This document shows, piece after piece, positions 1 to 5,583 of a stretch of 5,987 bases of DNA. The notes under the pieces were generated by a model that was given only the letters and a program-made list of their open reading frames with translations, did no database searches and had not been told where the DNA came from. The DNA comes from Phycisphaerae bacterium. Lineage in GTDB: Bacteria > Planctomycetota > Phycisphaerae > Sedimentisphaerales > UBA12454. Within the stretch, counting starts at the first letter, position 1. Each line of letters begins with the position of its first letter. The stretch is taken from positions 2,600 to 8,586 of the forward strand of contig JAQTQF010000064.1 in NCBI GenBank assembly GCA_028712345.1, written 5' to 3'. Both the position numbers and the translations under genes were made by a program.

Positions 1-1897
1 CGATTGCAGGTGGAGCAACAACAGGGGCTATCCAGTAGCCGTTGGGCGGAATGTTATAATGCCAAATTTCGGAGCCGTCGGCATCGAGACAATATAAAGT
101 TCCATTGCCGCAGCCGAAATAAATTTTACCGTCCGGCGAAATTGCCGGTGCAGATATGCCGGAGGTAAATGTATCGAAATTCCAGCGGATAGAACCTTCG
201 GGCGAGACGGCAAATAATCTGCCGGCCTCATTGCCGAAATAGATACTGCCGTCCGGCCCTATTGCCGGCGAAGAAAGAATCGTGGAATTGGCATCGAAAA
301 CCCAGAGCTGGCTGCCGTTTGCATCAGCCGTGTAAAGTTTGCCGGAGATGCAAAGCAAATGAATGTTTTCGTTCTTGCCGATTACCGGCGTCCCCGCAAG
401 GGGGCTGTCGAGCATAAATTGCCATTTGGCACAGCCGAGCACCGGTCCGGAAGTATCTGAATTTGAAGTATGGCGAAAATCTTTATTCTCCGTCGGCCAG
501 ACAGAGTCAACATCATCGCCGAGCGAGTCGGGGTGAATGGTAAAGTTTTCACACGAGCCGATATAAACAGTATTAGAGTCCGGTATGGCAGGTTCAATTT
601 TAATCAGGCATTGAGTTGAGTTTATATCAGGCAAAACCCACGAATACTCACGGGTAACGGCGAAGCGGTTGGCAATCAGTGTCCAGTTTGCCCCTGCATC
701 GGAGCTGAATGAAATCTTCACAAGAGGCTGGGACATATTAAATGCCTGCCATTTTATTTTATGTTCGGCTCCTGCCGTCCATACCTCTGAGCCCGTTGGC
801 GAATCCAGTTTGATTGCGGGGAATTGAACTTCATCGGCGCCGATGTCAATACAAGTACCGGGTGAAATACGGAATTGACCGTCGATGTCTAAGCCGCTCC
901 ATTGAGCAATATAATCTGTACCGGCACCGTAACTCGGGTTGCCCGCATTGATACAAGGTGAATCGGGTCTTAGGTGGTAGTCTCGCAAATCGAAGTCAGG
1001 ATTATTCGGGTCAACAAACAAAGGGTCGGCATCAAAATTTCCTATATTGGGCCATCCGAACGAGCCGCCCTGAACATCTGAATAGGTTATCATATAAGGC
1101 GAAGACACAAAATTTGCTGGGCTGTTGAAATAAAAAATACTATTGGTAATAACAGATGAGGACGGCAAACCGCTGACTGCCGGCCGTCCGCTGTTATCGG
1201 CTATTGTGCAATTGTAGATATTTGCATTGCCATAAATAGCCGAGGCATTTACGAATGAGTTATTTAGCACAAACATAGAATTGTGAATATTTGCAAGGCC
1301 TTCTCCCGTAATATATATTGGCGTGCTGTAATTATGGTAAAAAATGCAACGGCTGACGGTGAGCGGTCTTTCGCTTAAAACAATAGCACCGGGAGGGCTG
1401 TCTGAAGCATTCCAGGTGAATACACAGTCGGTCAAATTCAGCTCGGAACGAGCACATACGGCCGGCGAGGAAAAATTGTACTGAAAATAACAGTTTTTAA
1501 TATTGAGTACACCCTCGTAGTCTGAACATATACTGCCGCAGTCTCCGTTGCCATTTTGAATAGTGAAACCGGAAAGTTCACATATCGTTTCGCAATCGTT
1601 GCAGTATGGAAAAAAATAAAAGCAGTTTGTTACAAACCGGCCGTCAATAATTGTCGAATCAACGACGGCAGGGTCGTTTGGGTCGATGCTGCGGATAGTC
1701 AAACATTTGTCCACAAAAGTCTCACCGGTATATGTACCTGGCGAGACAATAATCTCATCGCCATCAAAGGCGAAGTCAACGGCGGTCTGGATTGTTGGAT
1801 ATGGGGATGGTACAAACAACTGACTTGAATATGCTGGTATTGTGCTGATGCTAACGATAACAATAAAAAATATAGCATACGATTTGGATGATTTCAT
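1..1897 (-). CDS. Secreted beta-helix / Ig-like / PQQ beta-propeller protein, C-terminus cut by window edge
   Basis: An uninterrupted minus-strand frame of 632 codons starts at ATG 1897 and leaves the window at base 1, so the C-terminus is missing. The start is supported by AGGAG at 1909-1913, 11 bases upstream. Residues 1-24 form a signal peptide: K2 and K5, the hydrophobic stretch YAIFFIVIVSISTI, and a likely cut after A-Y-S24. Residues about 34-355 resemble the right-handed parallel beta-helix (pectate-lyase fold) of planctomycete exported proteins, with PTIQTAVDFAFDGDEIIVSP near the start and DPLFVDPNN, DSPCINAG and DIGADE at the end. Residues about 363-450 look like an Ig-like 'SPTGSEVWTAG..IKW' domain. 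From about residue 490, repeated 'SPAIGPDGSIYFG' blades of a PQQ/quinoprotein-like propeller begin; two blades share the DNA word CCGTCCGGC exactly 120 bases apart (129 and 249). Role is probably extracellular binding or adhesion; no catalytic residues are recognised. Its substrate cannot be told. Confidence 0.9.
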   Translation of the reverse strand, partial: MKSSKSYAIFFIVIVSISTIPAYSSQLFVPSPYPTIQTAVDFAFDGDEIIVSPGTYTGETFVDKCLTIRSIDPNDPAVVDSTIIDGRFVTNCFYFFPYCNDCETICELSGFTIQNGNGDCGSICSDYEGVLNIKNCYFQYNFSSPAVCARSELNLTDCVFTWNASDSPPGAIVLSERPLTVSRCIFYHNYSTPIYITGEGLANIHNSMFVLNNSFVNASAIYGNANIYNCTIADNSGRPAVSGLPSSSVITNSIFYFNSPANFVSSPYMITYSDVQGGSFGWPNIGNFDADPLFVDPNNPDFDLRDYHLRPDSPCINAGNPSYGAGTDYIAQWSGLDIDGQFRISPGTCIDIGADEVQFPAIKLDSPTGSEVWTAGAEHKIKWQAFNMSQPLVKISFSSDAGANWTLIANRFAVTREYSWVLPDINSTQCLIKIEPAIPDSNTVYIGSCENFTIHPDSLGDDVDSVWPTENKDFRHTSNSDTSGPVLGCAKWQFMLDSPLAGTPVIGKNENIHLLCISGKLYTADANGSQLWVFDANSTILSSPAIGPDGSIYFGNEAGRLFAVSPEGSIRWNFDTFTSGISAPAISPDGKIYFGCGNGTLYCLDADGSEIWHYNIPPNGYWIAPVVAPPAI

Positions 1898-1982
1898 TCT
1901 CCGCTGTTCTCCTATATATAAGTCCAAAGCCGTTTATTTCGCAGTATCCTCACGATCTGGATGACACGCCTGTACCCGTTTA

Positions 1983-2010
1983 AGTATATCCACTATTTGC
2001 ATAAATGCAA
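1983..2010 (-). promoter_or_regulatory. Candidate promoter of the beta-helix gene with overlapping palindrome
   Basis: On the minus strand TTGCAT (2010-2005) and TATACT (1988-1983) are separated by 16 bases. The -10 matches the sigma-70 consensus at five of six positions; the -35 matches only at TTG. A start near 1976 would leave a leader of about 78 bases before ATG 1897. The -35 lies inside the perfect inverted repeat TTGCAT-AA-ATGCAA (1997-2010), which could be an operator. The site sits just downstream of the terminator of the preceding minus-strand unit, where an independent promoter is needed. Function is inferred from sequence only. Confidence 0.45.
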
Positions 2011-2027
2011 GAAAAATGTCTAATAAA

Positions 2028-2053
2028 AAAACCCTCGACGAATCGAGGGTTTT
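2028..2053 (-). terminator. Intrinsic terminator of the Rrf2-MazG unit
   Basis: A 7-bp perfect stem, CCCTCGA (2032-2038) with TCGAGGG (2043-2049), encloses a four-base loop that reads TTCG on the minus strand. A/T pairs extend it to 11 bp (2028-2053). On the minus strand the stem is followed by seven T (2031-2025), a textbook rho-independent terminator, 27 bases past the MazG-like stop. On the plus strand only four T follow, so plus-strand termination would be weaker, and no plus-strand gene ends here. Confidence 0.9.
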
Positions 2054-2079
2054 GGGGATATTTTCTTATGTATTTTTTT

Positions 2080-2352
2080 CTATTTAAAGCCTTTTGGGCT
2101 GTTTTTGCAGTATTTTTCGATGCAGGCCTTTTCGATGTCCACATCGTTTATATTTGCCAATGTACAGAGCCAGGCAAATATATCGGCAAACTCAGACTCC
2201 TTTTCCTGACAGGTACTTTCTTCGGAAGCAAGCACGGTAGCCAGTTCGCCGACCTCTTCGGTAAACCACATAAAAGTCTTCGCTGTTCCCCGTTGTTTGT
2301 CGCGATGAAGATACTTCTCAGCTATGAGATTCTGGAAATCCTTTATTTCCAT
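2080..2352 (-). CDS. Small MazG-like nucleotide pyrophosphohydrolase
   Basis: This 90-residue protein belongs to the all-alpha NTP pyrophosphatase (MazG-like) superfamily. The family hydrolyses nucleoside triphosphates, often non-canonical or deoxy forms, to monophosphate and pyrophosphate, using Mg2+ held by acidic residues. The EExxE...ExxD signature is visible: E32, E33 and E36 in TEEVGELA, then E54 and D57 in EFADIFAWL, with 17 residues between, inside the family's usual range. The C-terminal helix NINDVDIEKACIEKY is also typical. The length suits single-domain orphan MazG proteins rather than the two-domain housekeeping enzyme. It follows the Rrf2-like gene by 16 bases with no clear Shine-Dalgarno before ATG 2352, so it may depend on translational coupling. 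A strong terminator follows. The substrate cannot be decided from sequence; the name mazG is avoided because orthology is unproven. Confidence 0.88.
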   Translation of the reverse strand: MEIKDFQNLIAEKYLHRDKQRGTAKTFMWFTEEVGELATVLASEESTCQEKESEFADIFAWLCTLANINDVDIEKACIEKYCKNSPKGFK

Positions 2353-2368
2353 CTTGCACAGCAGGAGC

Positions 2369-2767
2369 TTACTCGGCCATCATTTCAGAAAGTTTTGCCT
2401 GTCCGAAAATGTTACGGACACTTTCGGTTACATCTTTACAGACCTTCTCCATTTTCAGGCTGAACGGTTCATTGTTGGTCTGTTCGGCAAGCTGAAGATG
2501 GCTGAACATCGGGCCGTCAACCGCTTCGATGATTTCGAGCAGGGTGATGCTCTCTGCCGGTCTGGCAAGGAAGAAACCGCCTCTTGGGCCTCTTTTGCTC
2601 CGCAATACATTTGCTCTTACGAGCTGCTGTAATATCTTTAACAGATATTCGAGCGGAATGTTGTATTGCTTGGAAATGCGTGATGCGAGCACTGCGCCTT
2701 CCCTGTAATACTGTGCCACATAGCCCACTGCTACCAAGGCATAACCTGTTGATCTGCTGATTTTCAT
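2369..2767 (-). CDS. Rrf2-family transcriptional regulator without Fe-S cysteines
   Basis: The 132-residue protein matches the Rrf2 winged-helix family along its N-terminal two-thirds: MKISRSTGYALVAVGYVAQ (1-19), the recognition-helix region IPLEYLLKILQQLVRANVL (37-55), the wing RGPRGGFFLARP (59-70), and the dimerisation helix start SITLLEIIEAVDGP (73-86). IscR, NsrR and RsrR bind Fe-S clusters through cysteines just after this point. Here residues 87-109 have none, and the only cysteine is C110, so classical cluster binding is unlikely. The start is firm: GGAGGA (2774-2779) lies six bases before ATG 2767. The gene is first of a two-gene unit with the MazG-like gene and lies divergent from the STAS gene. 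Rrf2 proteins often repress their own operon, and palindromes at 2874-2917 are plausible targets. The effector is unknown. Confidence 0.92.
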   Translation of the reverse strand: MKISRSTGYALVAVGYVAQYYREGAVLASRISKQYNIPLEYLLKILQQLVRANVLRSKRGPRGGFFLARPAESITLLEIIEAVDGPMFSHLQLAEQTNNEPFSLKMEKVCKDVTESVRNIFGQAKLSEMMAE

Positions 2768-2873
2768 TTTTTGTCCTCCAAAAACAAATTTCTATTCGGA
2801 TTCGGACACTTTTTGCTTTTTACATAGAAAACAGTACTCTAAATCGGAGGAGCTAAACCAAATAATAGCTATC

Positions 2874-2917
2874 AGACCTAATATACAATTCAGGTCTCTT
2901 TACTATTGTACTATAGT
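2874..2917 (-). promoter_or_regulatory. Candidate promoter/operator region of the Rrf2-MazG unit
   Basis: Two dyad symmetries lie close together. ACTATTGTACTATAGT (2902-2917) is palindromic at 14 of 16 positions. AGACCT (2874-2879) and AGGTCT (2892-2897) form a 6-bp inverted repeat with a 12-base spacer. On the minus strand TATAGT (2915-2910) and TACAAT (2910-2905) are possible -10 boxes inside the palindrome, though no good -35 was found. Transcription would start roughly 130 bases before the Rrf2 gene. Autoregulation by the Rrf2-like protein is an inference from family habit. Confidence 0.35.
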
Positions 2918-3117
2918 TTGTAATCTGGTGTTCAGAATTTCCAAGAATTTTCTATCCGAAAACAAAAAAACCTTTGTGTCGTGATTATTGCATTAAAAAA
3001 GAACAAGTATATCCAAAAACTCTACAAAACAGCCAAGTCGCTACTTTTACCACAACCTATCAGGACTTTCAAGAGTTTTTTTAAAAATAGTAAAAAAATA
3101 TCATATCCTCTCTTTTC

Positions 3118-3145
3118 TTGACTTTTTTTTGAATTCAGCTACGAT
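3118..3145 (+). promoter_or_regulatory. Likely sigma-70-type promoter of the STAS gene
   Basis: TTGACT (3118-3123, five of six consensus bases) and TACGAT (3140-3145, four of six) are separated by 16 bases. A start near 3152 gives a leader of about 30 bases that contains AAGGAG (3168-3173) eight bases before ATG 3182. The tract upstream (3067-3110) is A/T-rich and could act as an UP-like element. Confidence 0.5.
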
Positions 3146-3181
3146 TAGCCTTCTAAAGGATGACATTAAGGAGTAAGGCCA

Positions 3182-3535
3182 ATGGAACAGCTTAAACCAA
3201 GGATTAGCGTTTATTATGCTCAGAACACTACGATTGTTACCCTGACCGATGAAAAGCTTCTTGAGGACGAAGACATCAAGGCTTTGGAGGATTCTGTGAT
3301 GCCTCTGATTGACGGGGCGGTAAATATTGTTATTGATTTCAGCAATGTTCAGTTCCTCTCCAGCGCGGTTCTTGGGCTGCTGATACGGATAAGCAAGAAA
3401 GTAAATGAGAACAAAGGTCGGCTGAAACTGTGCTGCATAAACCCCAAGATATTTGAAATCTTCAAAATCACCAGGCTCAATGAGATATTTGACATCCACG
3501 ACGATGCCAAGAAGGCTCTGCTGTCGCTCAAGTAG
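3182..3535 (+). CDS. STAS-domain anti-sigma-factor antagonist (SpoIIAA/RsbV-like)
   Basis: This 117-residue single-domain protein has the STAS pattern: a beta-strand with NTTIVTLTDEKLLEDEDIKAL (15-35), the core strand VNIVIDFSNVQFLSS (47-61), a helix AVLGLLIRISKKV, then GRLKLCCINPKIFEIFKITRLNEIFDI (79-105). In partner switching an unphosphorylated antagonist binds an RsbW/SpoIIAB-type kinase and frees its sigma or other partner; the kinase inactivates it by phosphorylating one serine. Aligning FLSSAVLG with the SpoIIAA 'MDSSGLG' motif puts S61 at the phospho-site, with S60 replacing the usual Asp and V63 the usual Gly. AAGGAG eight bases upstream supports the start. The probable kinase gene follows 79 bases downstream on the same strand, which makes it the natural partner. 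What the module controls is not visible. Confidence 0.9.
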   Translation: MEQLKPRISVYYAQNTTIVTLTDEKLLEDEDIKALEDSVMPLIDGAVNIVIDFSNVQFLSSAVLGLLIRISKKVNENKGRLKLCCINPKIFEIFKITRLNEIFDIHDDAKKALLSLK

Positions 3536-3614
3536 CCGATAATAGCGTTCAGCAGTCAATAGTTTTATTTTCCGTAAGGTTATGCGGGTGTTTATTTGAG
3601 ACGATAATAGTTGC

Positions 3615-4040
3615 ATGACATCGAAAATTTGTACCCATGAAAAACTGGTTTCCAAAGGGATAATATCGGAGCTGAGGAAAATTTGCTCCCGTGTTCTCTG
3701 TTGTGCTGATACTCTGGGCTATTCCAGGGATGACCAGTTTGCCGTTCATCTTGCTATGGAAGAAGCTTTTGTTAACGCTGTCAAGCATGGTAATAAGCAG
3801 GACCCGCAGAAAGATATTATTGTAGAATATGGTCTTGGGCCTGAAAAAATTGAGATTTGGGTAACGGATCAGGGGGAAGGTTTTAATCCCTCGGACCTTG
3901 CGGATCCTCGCAGCAGTGAGAATATTTACAAGACCGGCGGCAGGGGAGTACTGCTGATTAAGTCCTATATGGACAGCGTCGAATACAACAAGACCGGTAA
4001 TTGTGTTCATATGGTCAAATTCAGCAGCAAATCCGCATAA
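3615..4040 (+). CDS. RsbW/SpoIIAB-like serine-protein kinase / anti-sigma ATPase
   Basis: The 141-residue protein is a single GHKL (HATPase_c_2) ATP-binding domain of normal RsbW-like length. The N-box is LAMEEAFVNAVKHGN (46-60, with E50 and N54), the G1 box is DQGEGF (D85, G87, G89), and the G2 region is TGGRGVLLIKSYMD (107-120). Such proteins bind a sigma factor or other target and phosphorylate the serine of their STAS antagonist, here probably the product of the gene just upstream. The ATG at 3615 is the first usable start in frame, because a TGA lies at 3597-3599. The ribosome site is poor: GAG at 3598-3600 is 14 bases away. No sigma factor or PP2C phosphatase gene is adjacent, so the target is unknown. 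No terminator is evident after the gene. Confidence 0.9.
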   Translation: MTSKICTHEKLVSKGIISELRKICSRVLCCADTLGYSRDDQFAVHLAMEEAFVNAVKHGNKQDPQKDIIVEYGLGPEKIEIWVTDQGEGFNPSDLADPRSSENIYKTGGRGVLLIKSYMDSVEYNKTGNCVHMVKFSSKSA

Positions 4041-4065
4041 TTTTGATTACTCCTAAAGCTTTAAA

Positions 4066-4094
4066 TTGCTTCTTGCCGATTTTAACCTTACTAT
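4066..4094 (+). promoter_or_regulatory. Weak candidate promoter for the amidase gene
   Basis: In the 85-base gap after the RsbW-like gene, TTGCTT (4066-4071) and TACTAT (4089-4094) are spaced by 17 bases. Both match the consensus only partly (three and four of six). A start near 4101 would leave about 25 bases before ATG 4126. Readthrough from upstream is equally possible, since no terminator separates the genes. Confidence 0.25.
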
Positions 4095-4125
4095 TCCCTT
4101 TCGCAGTGTGTAGCGGAGTTTTTGA

Positions 4126-4848
4126 ATGCGTAAAAAGATAGTTGTTTTTATCGTTCTGGCATATTTACCTGCTCTTGTGGCAATGTTCGCAGGTTGTGCG
4201 GAAGAAGAGTCTTACACTCCTCAAATATCCGGTACAGTTCTCGGTCTTCATCACAGCGGACAGACGGCAAATGTTTACAGACCCGCTGCAATATCATCGT
4301 ATAAATCACACAGCAGTTATTCGTCCTCCGGCTATACACCTAAATCGAGATACAAGTCCAACTCATCGGCGCCTTATGGCTGGATTCCATCGAGCAGTAA
4401 TGAAAAAAGATGGAAAGCTGTTGTGATTCATCATTCCGGTACCGATACCGGCAATGTCTCTTCGATAGACGATTACCATCGTAAGAATAACGGCTGGGAC
4501 GGCATTGGCTACGATTTTGTCATAGGCAACGGATCGGGTTGCGGTAACGGTCAAATAGATCCCACTTTCAGATGGATTGGCCAGAAAGTCGGCGCTCATT
4601 GCAAAACTGATAATTCGAATTGGGCAAACAAAGATGCAATCGGAATTTGTTTGATAGGCAATTTTGATTACTCAAGGCCGAGCGGCAGTCAGATGACTTC
4701 ACTTATGAAACTAATCCGTTTTTTGTCAGACCGGTATAATATTCCTGCCACTCGAATTTACGGCCATAATTCGACACCCGGCCACAGTACAAATACGAAC
4801 TGCCCGGGCAGAAATCTTTCAATCAGTTATGTGAAAACCAATCTGTAA
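4126..4848 (+). CDS. Lipoprotein N-acetylmuramoyl-L-alanine amidase (Amidase_2/PGRP fold)
   Basis: The family cleaves the amide bond between N-acetylmuramic acid and L-alanine in peptidoglycan, using one zinc ion. Residues 1-24 are a lipoprotein signal: RKK, a hydrophobic core, and lipobox F-A-G-C24. A25 at +2 would not retain it in the inner membrane under the proteobacterial Lol rule. A Ser/Tyr-rich linker spans about 55-92. The catalytic domain runs from about 96 to 240: VVIHHSGT (99-106, zinc His H102 or H103), GIGYDFVIGNG (126-136, Y129 matching the family's conserved Tyr), and YGHNSTPGH...CPGRN with H214 and C226 as the other expected ligands. The H214-C226 distance is 12, against 8 in PGRPs, so four residues appear inserted. 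GGAG (4115-4118) lies seven bases before the start. It probably works in wall remodelling or muropeptide recycling in the periplasm. Confidence 0.92.
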   Translation: MRKKIVVFIVLAYLPALVAMFAGCAEEESYTPQISGTVLGLHHSGQTANVYRPAAISSYKSHSSYSSSGYTPKSRYKSNSSAPYGWIPSSSNEKRWKAVVIHHSGTDTGNVSSIDDYHRKNNGWDGIGYDFVIGNGSGCGNGQIDPTFRWIGQKVGAHCKTDNSNWANKDAIGICLIGNFDYSRPSGSQMTSLMKLIRFLSDRYNIPATRIYGHNSTPGHSTNTNCPGRNLSISYVKTNL

Positions 4849-5064
4849 AACACAGAAGCAGTTATCGGTAAATTTGCCGAAACGAAAAACATCCTGTCAT
4901 TTCCACTTCAGGCTCTGATATGCAGGCATTCTACGACTTTGTGGGTCCCATAATTTTTCACAAATAACTGTTTTATCGAAATTCAAAGGTTTTTGATTAA
5001 ACGGGGCTTGTTAATTGACGAAATTAATAATACGGGATTAAAAGGGTGGAAGTGAGATTGGAAA
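4849..5064. other. 216-bp intergenic region between amidase and GAF-like genes
   Basis: No gene is seen. TCGGTAAATTTGCCGA (4865-4880) is palindromic except for one T-G pair. TTTGTG (4938-4943) and CACAAA (4959-4964) form a weak inverted repeat. No stem followed by a T-tract was found, so termination after the amidase is not explained. TTGACG (5015-5020) is a good -35 match, but no convincing -10 lies at the right distance (TTAAAA at 5038-5043 is poor). Confidence 0.5.
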
Positions 5065-5535
5065 ATGAAAACTTTTAATTCAGATTTGAGTTGTGAAATG
5101 ACAATTGATCAGATAACCGAAATGATGTTCGACAATCTCGATAGTACCGATATCGTATTGGCGGTTCTCGGCAGAAACGGAAGCTGTGTGTCCAACAGGC
5201 CGGAGATTTTTACAAAGGTCTTTGCTGACCAGAAGCTTCATGAAAACCTGTGCTGTAAAATCGACGACGGTGCAGAGCCTGTGATATCAAAAGTCGATGA
5301 TTGTTTAGTTGTCGCTTCTTCGCTTTGTGCAGGCATTAAAAATCTGGGTTATGTAGTAATGCTTCTGCCGGGCTATAGTCCTGAGAAATCGTTTGAATAT
5401 CTCGATTTTATCGAAATCATAATGAATCAGTTCTCACTGCTTGCAGGAGTAATCGAGGAAAACAGGCAGCTTAGCAATATGGATAGAATATCGCGATGTG
5501 GTGATTTAGCGGGCGTTTTAGCCGGGGTAAATTAG
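5065..5535 (+). CDS. Small GAF-like protein of unknown function
   Basis: The 156-residue product has no signal peptide or membrane segment and is probably cytoplasmic. I do not recognise a named family. Residues about 25-135 have a GAF-like layout: an N-terminal strand TDIVLAVLGRNGSCV (28-42), a central strand CLVVASSLCAGIKNLGYVVM (80-99), and a long C-terminal helix EYLDFIEIIMNQFSLLAGVI (111-130) followed by EENRQL, much like the closing helix of GAF sensors. Seven cysteines are present (C10, C41, C63, C64, C80, C88, C145), which might hint at redox or metal sensing, but no ligand motif is clear. No output domain is attached. The start is supported only by a weak purine-rich stretch (GGTGGAAGTGAG, 5045-5056) about eight bases upstream. 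Being downstream of the partner-switching pair suggests, without proving, a signalling role. Confidence 0.75.
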   Translation: MKTFNSDLSCEMTIDQITEMMFDNLDSTDIVLAVLGRNGSCVSNRPEIFTKVFADQKLHENLCCKIDDGAEPVISKVDDCLVVASSLCAGIKNLGYVVMLLPGYSPEKSFEYLDFIEIIMNQFSLLAGVIEENRQLSNMDRISRCGDLAGVLAGVN

Positions 5536-5583
5536 TGCCGTCCAATACGCTGTTTTTACAGTGTTCACCATTTTACTCATTTA

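Larger units (their letters stand above)
2768..3181. other. 414-bp divergent intergenic region, AT-rich, no gene
   Basis: No credible coding frame is seen here. The region separates the minus-strand Rrf2-MazG unit from the plus-strand STAS gene and should hold promoters for both. Visible items are the Rrf2 ribosome site (2774-2779), an inverted repeat and a palindrome at 2874-2917, a likely STAS promoter at 3118-3145 and its ribosome site at 3168-3173. The left half (2821-2940) holds most of the symmetrical sequence; 2941-3110 is A/T-rich with homopolymer runs and nothing I can name. Confidence 0.7.

Noticed and set aside
1556..1828. 90-codon plus-strand frame inside the beta-helix gene
   Set aside because: It is antisense to the signal-peptide and beta-helix region, which is well supported in the minus frame.
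2005..2632. Two overlapping plus-strand frames (152 and 102 codons) opposite the Rrf2 and MazG-like genes
   Set aside because: Both are shadows of conserved minus-strand proteins, and the first runs through the intrinsic terminator.
2846..2852. GGAGGAG on the plus strand, a perfect Shine-Dalgarno-like sequence
   Set aside because: No ATG, GTG or TTG stands at a usable distance; the downstream frame would need an ATA start and ends without recognisable protein sequence.
2924..2936. TCTG...CAGA short inverted repeat
   Set aside because: Four base pairs are expected by chance in a region of this size and it does not align with a promoter.
3582..3599. Five-codon upstream frame MRVFI before the kinase gene, in frame with it
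   Set aside because: Its ribosome site is too close and a leader-peptide role has no other support; it mainly shows that the kinase cannot start further upstream.
3101..3655. 184-codon minus-strand frame opposite the STAS gene
   Set aside because: It lies antisense to a well-supported STAS gene with good promoter and ribosome site, and its translation shows no family features.
3549..4010. 153-codon minus-strand frame opposite the RsbW-like gene
   Set aside because: It is antisense to clear N-box, G1 and G2 ATPase motifs; the translation is not protein-like.
4938..4964. TTTGTG/CACAAA inverted repeat considered as the amidase terminator
   Set aside because: Six A/T-biased pairs around a 15-base loop would be unstable, and no T-run follows the stem.
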